From: an uncultured Treponema sp.
GTDB taxonomy: Bacteria; Spirochaetota; Spirochaetia; Treponematales; Treponemataceae
Direction: 5' to 3'
Length of the DNA: 64,000 nucleotides
NCBI RefSeq assembly: GCF_945873775.1
Contig: NZ_CAMCEC010000004.1
Coordinates: forward strand, 1-64,000
Below, piece by piece: positions 7,710 to 15,625 of this stretch. Each line of letters starts with the position of its first letter. Position 1 is the first letter of the stretch. The notes below the pieces were generated by a model. The model saw nothing but the letters and a program-made list of their open reading frames with translations. It was not told the DNA's origin and searched no databases. The translations under genes and the position numbers were made by a program.

Positions 7710-9149
7710 ATGTCAGACATAAATGAAAAAAATCACGGCACATTGACTGGCGACAACCATGCTGCTCTTTGGAGCGGAAGATTTGCAGAAGGACCAGATG
7801 CCGCTGCGGTTGAGTTTGAGACTTCTATCCGTGTTGATGAAAGAATGGCTCTTGATGACATTCACGGTTCGATTGCACATGCGCAAATGCTTGACGAGCA
7901 GAAAATAATTTCAAAATCAGAAAGCTCTGAAATTGTAAAAGGCTTAAAATCGATTGAAAAGGATTTGCTTTCCGGCGAGTTGAAAATTGACTATAGTGCT
8001 GAAGACATTCATTCATTTGTCGAAGCAGTTCTTACAGACCGCATCGGTGAGCCTGGAAAAAAACTTCACACAGGACGCAGCCGAAATGACCAGATTGCAC
8101 TGGACGAGCGTCTTTATTTGCGCCGCATGATTCCTTGCATTCAAAATGAAATTTTAACTCTTATAAAGGCACTTTCAGAAATCGCTTCTAAAAATAAAAA
8201 ATCTTTGCTGACTGGTTATACTCACATGCAGCATGCTCAGCCGGGAACTTTGGCTCAGCATCTTTTGGCGTGGGCTTCTATGCTAGTGCGCGACTGGGAG
8301 CGTCTTGAAGATTCACTTAAGCGCATTGAAAAGTCTCCGCTTGGATCTGGAGCTTTGCAGGGAAGCACATTGCCTCTTGACCGTGAGCTTGTTGCAAAAA
8401 AACTTGGATTTTCTGGTGTTACTGAAAATTCATTGGACACAGTTTCTGACAGAGATTACTGCATAGAATTTACTTCGGATTTTGCGCTGCTTCAAAGCCA
8501 CTTGAGCCGGATGTGCGAAGAAATTGTTTTGTGGTCAACAACAGAATTTTCATTTGTTGAGCTAAGCGAAAAATGGTCAACTGGCTCTTCAATTATGCCG
8601 CAGAAAAAAAATCCAGACTTTGCTGAATTAATCCGCGGAAGAACAGGAAAAGTTTACGGAGATTTGATAAATCTTCTTACAATGGTAAAAGGGCTTCCGC
8701 TTGCTTATGACCGGGATTTGCAGGAAGACAAAGAGCCTTTGTTTGATGCTTTTGACACTGTTGAAGCGAACTTAAAAGTTTTTACGGCAATGGTTTCTTC
8801 TGCAAAATGGAATCTTGAAAAAATGGCGGCGAGCTGTGAAGGCGGTTTTGCAAATGCCACGGATTTGGCTGAATATCTTGTGCGCAAAGGACTTCCGTTT
8901 AGAACTGCGCATGGAGTTTCGGCAAAAGCTGTCCGCATGGCAATTGATGCGGGGCTTTCAAAAATTGAATATTTGTGCGTGGAAGAATTTAAAAAATGCT
9001 CGCCTTTAATTGAAGATGACGTTTATGAAATTCTTTCGCCTGAAGCCTGCGTGGAAAACAGAAAGACAATCGGTGCGCCTTCTTCTGAATCAACTTCAGT
9101 TCAAATAAAAGCTTTGCTTGCGTTCTGTAAAAAAAGCTTAAAAAAATAA
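7710..9149 (+). CDS. argH: Argininosuccinate lyase
   Basis: A 479-aa member of the fumarase/aspartase superfamily that splits argininosuccinate into arginine and fumarate, the last step of arginine biosynthesis; acts as a cytoplasmic homotetramer. Motifs: LHTGRSRNDQIALDERLYLR, TGYTHMQHAQPGT (catalytic His region) and the superfamily signature GSSIMPQKKNP at about residues 292-302, whose serine loop carries the catalytic base. Length is typical. It follows the DtxR-like gene by one nucleotide and has no other arg genes nearby, so it may use imported or distally made precursors. Confidence 0.95.
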   Translation: MSDINEKNHGTLTGDNHAALWSGRFAEGPDAAAVEFETSIRVDERMALDDIHGSIAHAQMLDEQKIISKSESSEIVKGLKSIEKDLLSGELKIDYSAEDIHSFVEAVLTDRIGEPGKKLHTGRSRNDQIALDERLYLRRMIPCIQNEILTLIKALSEIASKNKKSLLTGYTHMQHAQPGTLAQHLLAWASMLVRDWERLEDSLKRIEKSPLGSGALQGSTLPLDRELVAKKLGFSGVTENSLDTVSDRDYCIEFTSDFALLQSHLSRMCEEIVLWSTTEFSFVELSEKWSTGSSIMPQKKNPDFAELIRGRTGKVYGDLINLLTMVKGLPLAYDRDLQEDKEPLFDAFDTVEANLKVFTAMVSSAKWNLEKMAASCEGGFANATDLAEYLVRKGLPFRTAHGVSAKAVRMAIDAGLSKIEYLCVEEFKKCSPLIEDDVYEILSPEACVENRKTIGAPSSESTSVQIKALLAFCKKSLKK

Positions 9150-9171
9150 TTTTATAAAAGGAGTTTTCAAA

Positions 9172-9942
9172 ATGAAAAAAATTGTTGCAGTTATTTGCGG
9201 ACTTATGGTTTGCCTTTCAATGGCGAGCGCAAAAAAGAAATCGTCTGGAAAATTTGTTCTTGGCCTTGATGATTCGTTTCCGCCTCTTGGATTCCGCAAT
9301 GAAAATAATGAAATTGTAGGCTATGATATTGACCTTGCGCGCGAAGTTGCTTCACGTCTTGGGCTTGAACTTGTTTGCCAGCCGATTGACTGGTCTACAA
9401 AAGAAATGGAGCTTAACACTGGAAAAATCGACTGCATTTGGAACGGACTTACTTTGACAGAAGAAAGAAAACGCGCTATGGCTTGCTCTGAGCCTTATCT
9501 TGCAAATGCCCAGGTTGTTGTTGTCCGCAATAATGGTGAAGTAAAATCGCTTGCAGATTTGAAGGGAAAAAAAGTCGGTGTTCAGGCTGGCTCTTCTGCA
9601 CAGGAAGCGATTGACGGTGCGCCGGATTTCAAAAAAAGCCTAAAGGAAATTGTTGAGTTCAAGGAAAATGTTACGGCACTTAATGACCTTGAAGTTGGAA
9701 ATCTTGACGGCGTTGTAATGGATTTAGTTGTTGCGGGATATAGCATTACGCAGGGAAAAAAGCCGCTTGTTATTCTTGATGAAACTCTTGCTCCGGAAGA
9801 ATATGGAATTGCATTCAGCAGAAAAAATAAATCTCTCCGCGACAAAGTTCAGAAAACACTTTTAGAAATGCAGGCTGACGGAACTGTTGCAAAAATCTCA
9901 ACAAAGTGGTTCGGCTCTGATATTTCTACAATTGGAAAATAA
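9172..9942 (+). CDS. Polar amino-acid ABC transporter, periplasmic binding protein
   Basis: A 256-aa family 3 solute-binding protein with a signal peptide (MKKIVAVICGLMVCLSMASA). Typical segments: LGLDDSFPPLGFRNENNEIV, GYDIDLAREVASRLGL and DCIWNGLTLTEERKRAMACS, followed by the second lobe and C-terminal KWFGSDIS. It would capture an amino acid (cystine, glutamine, histidine or basic type; not resolvable by eye) in the periplasm. It heads a binding protein - permease - ATPase operon and has a ribosome site AGGAG. A hairpin terminator just after it probably keeps its transcript more abundant than the membrane components. Confidence 0.9.
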   Translation: MKKIVAVICGLMVCLSMASAKKKSSGKFVLGLDDSFPPLGFRNENNEIVGYDIDLAREVASRLGLELVCQPIDWSTKEMELNTGKIDCIWNGLTLTEERKRAMACSEPYLANAQVVVVRNNGEVKSLADLKGKKVGVQAGSSAQEAIDGAPDFKKSLKEIVEFKENVTALNDLEVGNLDGVVMDLVVAGYSITQGKKPLVILDETLAPEEYGIAFSRKNKSLRDKVQKTLLEMQADGTVAKISTKWFGSDISTIGK

Positions 9943-9963
9943 TTGTATTTTATAAAATGCTTT

Positions 9964-9994
9964 TGCGTCTGGAAAAATTTCCGGGCGCATTTTT
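9964..9994 (+). terminator. Intra-operon terminator/attenuator after the binding-protein gene
   Basis: TGCGTCTGGAAA pairs with TTTCCGGGCGCA (two T-G pairs) around a very short A-rich loop and is followed by TTTTT. Located between binding protein and permease, where partial termination commonly sets a high binding-protein to transporter ratio. Confidence 0.7.
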
Positions 9995-10010
9995 CTAAAC
10001 TAAACTTTAA

Positions 10011-10685
10011 ATGATTGAATTTTTATCTGAATATTTTCTAAGAATCAAAATCGGAAAACTTCTTGTTGTAATGCTTCAAAGCACTTGCGTTAGTTTGGAA
10101 GTTTTTTTTCTTACTCTGATTTTTTCTGTTCCGCTTGCGCTTTTTATTTGCTTTGGAAGAATGTCGGCTGTAAAAATTGTGGCTGGAGTTACAAATCTTT
10201 TTCTGCTGATAATCCGCGGAACTCCTCTCATGCTTCAGCTTATTTTTGTTTACTTTGCGCCCCAGATGATTTTTGGAATTGGCTTTGACAGATTTACAGC
10301 TGCAATTGTAGCGATGGTTATAAATTACGCGGCGTATTTTGCAGAAATTTACCGTGGAGGAATTCAGTCTATTCCGTTTGGCCAGTACGAGGCTGCGAAA
10401 GTTCTGGGCTTTACAAAAAATCAGACTTTTTTTCGCATTATAATTCCGCAGGTTGTAAAGCGAATAATTCCGCCGATGGGAAACGAAGTTATCACTCTTG
10501 TAAAAGACACTGCGCTTGTTCAGGTTTTGGGCGTGGCGGAACTTTTTCATGTTGCTCAGACTCAGAGCGGTCGGCTTGTTAGCGTTATGCCGCTTTTTAT
10601 TGCAGGCGTTTTTTATTTTATAATGAACTGGGCTGTTTCTAAAGCATTTGACTTTACGGAGAAAAAACTTGACTACTACAAATAG
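10011..10685 (+). CDS. Polar amino-acid ABC transporter, permease
   Basis: A 224-aa inner-membrane protein of the His/Glu/Gln/Arg/opine permease family. It has about five transmembrane helices; [17 protein letters not shown] and the EAA loop [23 protein letters not shown], which docks on the ATPase, are diagnostic. No strong ribosome site precedes the ATG. Its last 17 nt overlap the start of the ATPase gene, implying coupled translation of the two membrane-complex subunits. Confidence 0.92.
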   Translation: MIEFLSEYFLRIKIGKLLVVMLQSTCVSLEVFFLTLIFSVPLALFICFGRMSAVKIVAGVTNLFLLIIRGTPLMLQLIFVYFAPQMIFGIGFDRFTAAIVAMVINYAAYFAEIYRGGIQSIPFGQYEAAKVLGFTKNQTFFRIIIPQVVKRIIPPMGNEVITLVKDTALVQVLGVAELFHVAQTQSGRLVSVMPLFIAGVFYFIMNWAVSKAFDFTEKKLDYYK

Positions 10686-11427
10686 TGAAATTATAAAAGT
10701 TGAAAATCTGAAAAAAAATTTTAGCGGACTAGAAGTTTTAAAGGGCGTTTCATTTTCTTTGCACAAGGGCGAAGTTCTTGGAATAATCGGTCCGAGCGGA
10801 AGCGGAAAGTCCACATTGCTTCGTTGTGTCTGTCAGCTTGAAAAAATTACGGACGGTTCAATTTCTATTTGCGGACAAAACATGGTTACGGACGGCGTTT
10901 ATGTCGATAAAAAAACTTTGAGAAAAATCGGCTTGAACGTTGGACTTGTGTTTCAGAATTTCAATCTTTTTCCACATTTTTCAGTTTTAAAGAATATTAC
11001 TGAGGCGCAGAGAGTTGTCCTTGGAAAAGAAAAGTCCGAAGCGGAAGAAACTGCGATTTCACTTTTGAAAAAAATGAATCTTGAGCAGAAAGCGTCGTGT
11101 TATCCTTGCGAACTTTCTGGCGGACAGCAGCAGCGTGTTTCTATTGCGCGCGCATTGGCACTTAAGCCTGAAGTTTTGTTTTTTGACGAGCCTACATCTG
11201 CTTTAGATCCTGAGCTTACTGGAGAAATTCTTGCTGTAATCCGTGAACTTGCCGAGGAAAAAATGACAATGGTTGTTGTTACTCATGAAATGTCTTTTGC
11301 CCGGGACACAAGCGACACAATTATTTTTATGGACGGCGGAGTTATTGTTGAGCAGGGAAAAGAAGTCATTGAAAATCCAAGGGAAGAACGCACAAAGCTT
11401 TTCTTGAAGCGTTTTAATGAAAAATAA
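10669..11427 (+). CDS. Polar amino-acid ABC transporter, ATP-binding protein
   Basis: A 253-aa ABC ATPase of the GlnQ/HisP type. Walker [10 protein letters not shown]-loop [11 protein letters not shown], signature LSGGQQQR, Walker [14 protein letters not shown] and the switch His in VVVTHEM are all intact. The ORF track starts at an upstream TTG (10648); TTG at 10669 is preferred because GGAG lies 7 nt before it, giving [14 protein letters not shown]. It energises uptake with the permease, whose gene end it overlaps by 17 nt. Confidence 0.92.
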   Translation: MTTTNSEIIKVENLKKNFSGLEVLKGVSFSLHKGEVLGIIGPSGSGKSTLLRCVCQLEKITDGSISICGQNMVTDGVYVDKKTLRKIGLNVGLVFQNFNLFPHFSVLKNITEAQRVVLGKEKSEAEETAISLLKKMNLEQKASCYPCELSGGQQQRVSIARALALKPEVLFFDEPTSALDPELTGEILAVIRELAEEKMTMVVVTHEMSFARDTSDTIIFMDGGVIVEQGKEVIENPREERTKLFLKRFNEK

Positions 11428-11453
11428 GTTTTTTGTGTTTTTAAGAAAAGCTA

Positions 11454-11483
11454 TTGACAATATAAAGTGCTTTTTGATATGAT
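11454..11483 (+). promoter_or_regulatory. Promoter of tRNA-Asp
   Basis: TTGACA (11454-11459), 18-nt spacer, TATGAT (11478-11483), about 13 nt before the tRNA 5' end. Confidence 0.75.
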
Positions 11484-11496
11484 ATTATCACCTTTT

Positions 11497-11570
11497 GGGG
11501 TGTTAGCGAAGCTGGTTATCGCGCTGGCCTGTCACGCCGGAGACCACGAGTTCGAGTCTCGTACATCCCG
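11497..11570 (+). tRNA. tRNA-Asp (GTC)
   Basis: Acceptor GGGGTGT pairs with ACATCCC (one G-T), anticodon stem CTGGC/GCCGG around CTGTCAC (anticodon GTC), T-stem ACGAG/CTCGT with TTCGAGT, discriminator G as expected for Asp. CCA is not encoded. Confidence 0.95.
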
Positions 11571-11575
11571 AAGTC

Positions 11576-11608
11576 AAGCATCTGTTTTTATACAGGTGCT
11601 TTTTTTTT
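11576..11608 (+). terminator. Intrinsic terminator of tRNA-Asp
   Basis: AAGCATCTGT pairs with ACAGGTGCTT (one T-G) over a TTTTAT loop and runs into a T tract. Confidence 0.85.
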
Positions 11609-11641
11609 GCCTTGGTGCTATCATATTGTTGAGAGGAATTT

Positions 11642-13291
11642 ATGACAAATAAAGTTTACATAATCGGACACAGAAATCCCGATACTGATTCAGTTGTTGC
11701 GGCTGCTGCTTATGCAAGGCTCAAGCATCTTCTTGGAAAAAAAGAATACGTTGCTGCCCGCGCTGGAAAATTAGCTCCGCAGACAGAATATATTTTCAAG
11801 AGATTTAAAGTTGAGCCGCCTGAATATATTCCGGATTTGATTCCTAAAACTGAATATTACATGAGCGGAGAATATTCTTCTGTAGATCAGGATGTTCCGC
11901 TTTGGAATGCTGTGGACAAAATGATAAGCACAAATTCTTCTGTTCTTCCGATTGTCAATGTGGACGGAACTTATCAAGGACTTTTGAATTACAATGCGTT
12001 TGCCTTGAATTCATTTAAAATTCTAAGTCCGAAAAAAGATGACATTTTTTTAACAAGCATAAAGCTTATAGAAAAAACTTTGGGCGCAGTTCCGATTGTG
12101 GAATTTAACGCTGACGATTATTTTAAATGTTCTTTGATGGTTGGCGATGACGATGCTGATTCTTTTAAGAGCCTTCTTTCTGAGCACAAAAGTGAAAACA
12201 TTGTTGTTATTACAGGCGACCGTGAAGATATTCAGAAAATGTCAATTGAAGCAAAAGTGCGCGCGGTAATTGTTACCAAAGATTACGTTATAAAAAAAGA
12301 GCTTAGAGAACTTGCCCGCGAAAATAAAGTTTCAATTATTTCCGGCCATGACAGCACTGTTGCAACCGCGATGCTTGTAGAATATTCATCTCCTGTAAGT
12401 TCTATGGCTGACACGAAAATTCTTCCAGTGAAAGCAAGCGATACAGTGCAAAAAATCCGCGCCCAGCTTGCGCAAAGTCCCACCAGATGCTTGCCTGTTG
12501 TTGACGATGATTTTAAAGTTATCGGAATAATCAGTGAAAGCGATTTGCTGCACGAAGCGAATATTCAAGTTATTTTGGTTGATCACAATGAGCCGCAGCA
12601 GGCAGTTGAGGGAATTGAAAATTATATAATTCAGGAAATTATTGACCACCACAAAATAAATACGTTTGCAACCCGGATTCCAATTAATTTTATAAACAAG
12701 GCTGTCGGCTCAACAAGCACGATTATTGCGAATCTTTACCGCGAAAACAGAATTTCAATTCCGAAAGACATGGCTTCAATTCTTTTATGCGGAATTCTTA
12801 GCGACACTTTGATTCTTCAGTCTGCGACGACAACCGAATATGATGTTCTTACCGCTGAATATTTGAGCAACATTACCGAGCTTGACATAAAAACTTTGGG
12901 AAACGACATTATAAAAAGTGGAAGCCACATAGACGGACGTTCCGCGGAAGAAGTTGTGCATCAGGATATGAAAGAATATTCTGAAAACAAATTCAAATAT
13001 TCTGTGAGCCAGATAGAAGTTGACAGCACTCGTGAAATTGTTGAGCGCAAAAAAGAATTCCTTGATTGCCTTGAACAGGAACGAAAGTCGAAAGGAGCTT
13101 TATTCAGCGCGCTTCTTGTAACGGACATAACAAAATTGAGCTCGATAATGTTTTTGGCAAGCGATCCAAAATTTGAAGCCGTCATAAATTTCCCGAAACG
13201 TGATGAGCATATTTATTATATGAAAGATATTGTTTCGAGAAAAAAACAGCTGATTCCTTTGCTTTCTGAATTGACTGCAAAAGTGAATTAA
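11642..13291 (+). CDS. Manganese-dependent inorganic pyrophosphatase with CBS and DRTGG domains
   Basis: A 549-aa family II pyrophosphatase that hydrolyses PPi to phosphate in the cytoplasm. The DHH catalytic domain begins with GHRNPDTDSVVAA (metal ligands), is interrupted by about 240 residues containing CBS1 (VLPIVNVDGTYQGLLNY), a DRTGG-like domain and CBS2 (CLPVVDDDFKVIGIISESDLL), then resumes with IIDHHK (DHH at about 335-337) and a DHHA2 domain ending the protein. The CBS pair normally binds AMP/ADP (inhibitory) or ATP/ApnA (activating), so activity is likely tuned to energy charge. ATG follows GAGAGG; it sits alone behind the tRNA-Asp terminator. Confidence 0.92.
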   Translation: MTNKVYIIGHRNPDTDSVVAAAAYARLKHLLGKKEYVAARAGKLAPQTEYIFKRFKVEPPEYIPDLIPKTEYYMSGEYSSVDQDVPLWNAVDKMISTNSSVLPIVNVDGTYQGLLNYNAFALNSFKILSPKKDDIFLTSIKLIEKTLGAVPIVEFNADDYFKCSLMVGDDDADSFKSLLSEHKSENIVVITGDREDIQKMSIEAKVRAVIVTKDYVIKKELRELARENKVSIISGHDSTVATAMLVEYSSPVSSMADTKILPVKASDTVQKIRAQLAQSPTRCLPVVDDDFKVIGIISESDLLHEANIQVILVDHNEPQQAVEGIENYIIQEIIDHHKINTFATRIPINFINKAVGSTSTIIANLYRENRISIPKDMASILLCGILSDTLILQSATTTEYDVLTAEYLSNITELDIKTLGNDIIKSGSHIDGRSAEEVVHQDMKEYSENKFKYSVSQIEVDSTREIVERKKEFLDCLEQERKSKGALFSALLVTDITKLSSIMFLASDPKFEAVINFPKRDEHIYYMKDIVSRKKQLIPLLSELTAKVN

Positions 13292-13297
13292 AATTTT

Positions 13298-13651
13298 CTA
13301 CAGATATTTTTTTATTGTTTCTACGATTTTATTCTGAACCGGAAGAATTTCCTGAAGCTTTGCTTTTGCTTCTGGAATTTTTCCTTGGCGCAGAAAGTCT
13401 GTAATTTCAGTGTAAGATTTGTAAAGCGGAGTTACAGAAAGATTTCCTGCGTTTCCTTTTAATGTGTGCGACTTGGAAATTGCATTGCTAAGATTTCCAC
13501 TTGCGATGTCTTGCTCAATTCCGCTGTTCTGTTCAATTGAATCTGGAAATTTTTTCAGCATCATTTCCAAAAGCTGGCTGTTGCCCATAAACCGTTCGAG
13601 AGCAGAATCCATGTCGGCGCCAAGATTTTTCATCTCGTTTATCAAATCCAC
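13298..13651 (-). CDS. Hpt-domain phosphotransfer protein
   Basis: A 117-aa single-domain histidine phosphotransfer protein: a four-helix bundle with the phosphorylatable His62 in SHTLKGNAGNL, the canonical H-x-L-K-G-x-x-x-x-L motif. Such proteins shuttle phosphate between hybrid sensor kinases and response regulators; no partner is encoded nearby, so it is an orphan that must act in trans. Start is GTG with AGAGGG just upstream. It converges with the pyrophosphatase gene, only 6 nt apart. Confidence 0.88.
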   Translation of the reverse strand: MDLINEMKNLGADMDSALERFMGNSQLLEMMLKKFPDSIEQNSGIEQDIASGNLSNAISKSHTLKGNAGNLSVTPLYKSYTEITDFLRQGKIPEAKAKLQEILPVQNKIVETIKKYL

Positions 13652-13721
13652 AAAATCCCTCTAAGAAAAAAATTATTTTACTAGATTAAGTTTCAAGTTT
13701 TTGTAAAAGTAATTGCTAAAC

Positions 13722-13790
13722 TGTCATTCTCATGCTATGACACGAGAATCTTTGTAAATTTAGATTATCGGGTCAATCCCGATAATGACA
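13722..13790. repeat. 69-bp palindromic element with TGTCATT/AATGACA ends
   Basis: Starts TGTCATT (13722) and ends AATGACA (13790). It contains ATTATCGGG-TCAAT-CCCGATAAT, a perfect 9-bp inverted repeat, and at the left a second hairpin (CATTCTC...GAGAATC). The palindrome core is the same as at 39299-39321. Reads as a small non-autonomous, MITE-like or REP-like element in the intergenic space between hpt and the Gld-type operon. Confidence 0.7.
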
Positions 13791-13896
13791 TTTAGAGTTT
13801 ATCAAAACAATGAAAATTTGTATCTGACATAATTATATATCAATTTTTTATTATTTCAAATTTATTTTTTGCTTGAATTTCCGGCTGAATATAACC

Positions 13897-13925
13897 TTGT
13901 GAAGTTTAGTTTGTTTTATTATATT
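13897..13925 (+). promoter_or_regulatory. Candidate promoter of the Gld-type ABC operon
   Basis: TTGTGA (13897-13902), 17-nt spacer, TATATT (13920-13925), 22 nt before the ATG; a GAGG ribosome site lies between. Confidence 0.55.
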
Positions 13926-13947
13926 AGTAAAAATTAATGAGGTTGAT

Positions 13948-14910
13948 ATGATTGAAGTTGAAAATGTGTCCAAGCTATTCGGAAATTTCCGGGCGGTAGA
14001 CGGCATAAGTTTTTCTATTCAGACTGGAGAAATTGTGGGACTGCTTGGTCCGAACGGCGCTGGAAAAACAACAACGATGCGAATGATTTCCGGTTTTCTT
14101 GAGCCTGATTCTGGAACTGTGAAAATTGACGGGCTTGATGTCTTGAAAAATCCGGTTGAAACAAAAAGAAAAATTGGATATATGCCGGAAAGTGCGCCGA
14201 TGTATTCCGACATGATTGTTGCTGATTATTTAAAATATATTGCTGAAATTGAAAATCAGAATCCTGCGGAAAAATGCCGGGAACTTGCCGAAGTCTGTGG
14301 ACTGAAAGAAGTCATGCACAAAAATATTGGAGAGCTTAGCCGCGGAAACAGGCAGCGCGTTGGTCTTGCCCATGCTCTTATGGGAAATCCTGAAATTCTT
14401 ATTCTTGATGAGCCGACAAGCGGACTTGATCCAAACCAAGTTTTGGAAGTGCGCAGTTTGATTAAGCAGATTGGAAAAACTCATACTGTAATTATTTCAA
14501 CGCATATTCTTAGCGAAGTTGAAATGCTTTGCGGAAGAGTTATTATTATTTCCGGCGGAAAAAAAGTTGCCGACAGTCCGACAGAAGAACTTCGTGAGCA
14601 TTTTGGAAATTCGTCTGAAGTCCAGATTTGTGTTTCCGGGGCTTCCACAGAAGAGGCTGAAAAAATATTCCGTGGAATAAATGGCGTTTCAAAAATTCAT
14701 TCAAGTTTAAATGATGGGAAAATTGAATTTAGAATTTCAGTTGAAAAAAACATTGAAGTTAGACCAGAACTTGCAAAGGCTTGCGTGCAGAACGGCTTGG
14801 AGCTTTTTGAAATGCAGCAGAAAAAGAACAGTCTTGAAGATGTGTTTAGAAGTTTAACTTCTGCACATGATTCTGAAAATGGAGTGTATGATAAAAATGA
14901 AGAAAAATAA
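13948..14910 (+). CDS. ABC transporter ATP-binding protein (GldA-like)
   Basis: A 320-aa ABC-2-type ATPase: Walker A GPNGAGKTT, Q-loop GYMPESAPMY, signature LSRGNRQRVGLA, Walker B ILILDEPTSGLDP, switch His in IISTHIL, then a C-terminal extension of about 90 residues common in this class. It pairs with the downstream GldF-like permease and GldG-like auxiliary protein. In Bacteroidetes the homologues support gliding; in spirochaetes and many other bacteria the set occurs without gliding and its substrate is unknown. Translation starts at ATG behind GAGG. Confidence 0.88.
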   Translation: MIEVENVSKLFGNFRAVDGISFSIQTGEIVGLLGPNGAGKTTTMRMISGFLEPDSGTVKIDGLDVLKNPVETKRKIGYMPESAPMYSDMIVADYLKYIAEIENQNPAEKCRELAEVCGLKEVMHKNIGELSRGNRQRVGLAHALMGNPEILILDEPTSGLDPNQVLEVRSLIKQIGKTHTVIISTHILSEVEMLCGRVIIISGGKKVADSPTEELREHFGNSSEVQICVSGASTEEAEKIFRGINGVSKIHSSLNDGKIEFRISVEKNIEVRPELAKACVQNGLELFEMQQKKNSLEDVFRSLTSAHDSENGVYDKNEEK

Positions 14911-15622
14911 ATCTTGGATAGTCATTATGAAACGGGAACTCTGCTCGTATTTTACAAGTCCTGTTGCTTACATTGTTGGCGCGTTGTTTCTTTTGTTCAG
15001 CGGATTTTTATTTTTTTCCACATTCTTTTTGGTGAATCGTCCTGAACTTAGAAATTTTTTTGAGTTGCTTCCTATATTGTTCAGTTTTTTTATTCCGGCT
15101 ATGACGATGCGAATTTTCAGCGAGGAAAAAAAGAGCGGAACAATGGAAACTTTGGTTACGCTGCCTGTTACAAATTTCGACATTGTTGCAGGAAAATATC
15201 TTGCAACTTTTGTTTCTAGCATTGCGCTTTTGATTCCGACTTTTTTTTATGTTGCAGCTTGCGCAATTTTTGCATCTTCGCGGATTGATTTTGGTCCTAT
15301 TGTCGGCGGATATTTAGGAGCAGTGCTTTTGGCTTCGGCTTTTTGTGCGATTGGAATTTTCGCTTCGTCTGTTACAAAAAATCAGATTATCGCATTTTTT
15401 CTTGCGTTTGCAATTTGTATTTTCCTTACGATGATTACAGTTTTTTCTGTTTTGCTTCCGGGAATTTTCGTTGGATTCGCTTCGTTCATTTCTTCCACGA
15501 GCCACTTTATGTCAATTTCGAGAGGCATAATTGATTCGCGCGATATTTTGTATTTTGTTTCTTTGACAGCAGTTTTTGTTTCTCTGACAGTCTGCGTAAT
15601 TTCAAATCAAAGGAAAGGTTGA
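14897..15622 (+). CDS. ABC-2-type permease (GldF-like)
   Basis: A roughly 241-aa membrane protein with six predicted helices. Characteristic are the start MKRELCSYFTSPVAYIVGALF and the loop FFIPAMTMRIFSEEKKSGTMETLVTLPVT, the conserved SEE-x-x-x-GT-x-E-x-L segment of ABC-2 permeases. The ORF track opens at 14867; ATG 14897 is preferred but ATG 14888 is possible, since GGAG (14881-14884) is badly spaced for both. It overlaps the ATPase gene 3' end and is followed 3 nt later by the GldG-like gene. Confidence 0.85.
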   Translation: MKKNKSWIVIMKRELCSYFTSPVAYIVGALFLLFSGFLFFSTFFLVNRPELRNFFELLPILFSFFIPAMTMRIFSEEKKSGTMETLVTLPVTNFDIVAGKYLATFVSSIALLIPTFFYVAACAIFASSRIDFGPIVGGYLGAVLLASAFCAIGIFASSVTKNQIIAFFLAFAICIFLTMITVFSVLLPGIFVGFASFISSTSHFMSISRGIIDSRDILYFVSLTAVFVSLTVCVISNQRKG

Positions 15623-15625
15623 AAA

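Noticed and set aside
10038-10814. 258-aa minus-strand ORF
   Set aside because: Antisense shadow of the permease and ATPase genes; low-complexity Lys/Asn/Ser composition and no family motif.
11467-11652. 61-aa plus-strand ORF in the track
   Set aside because: It runs through the tRNA-Asp gene and its terminator; such ORFs are a well-known artefact of tRNA sequence.
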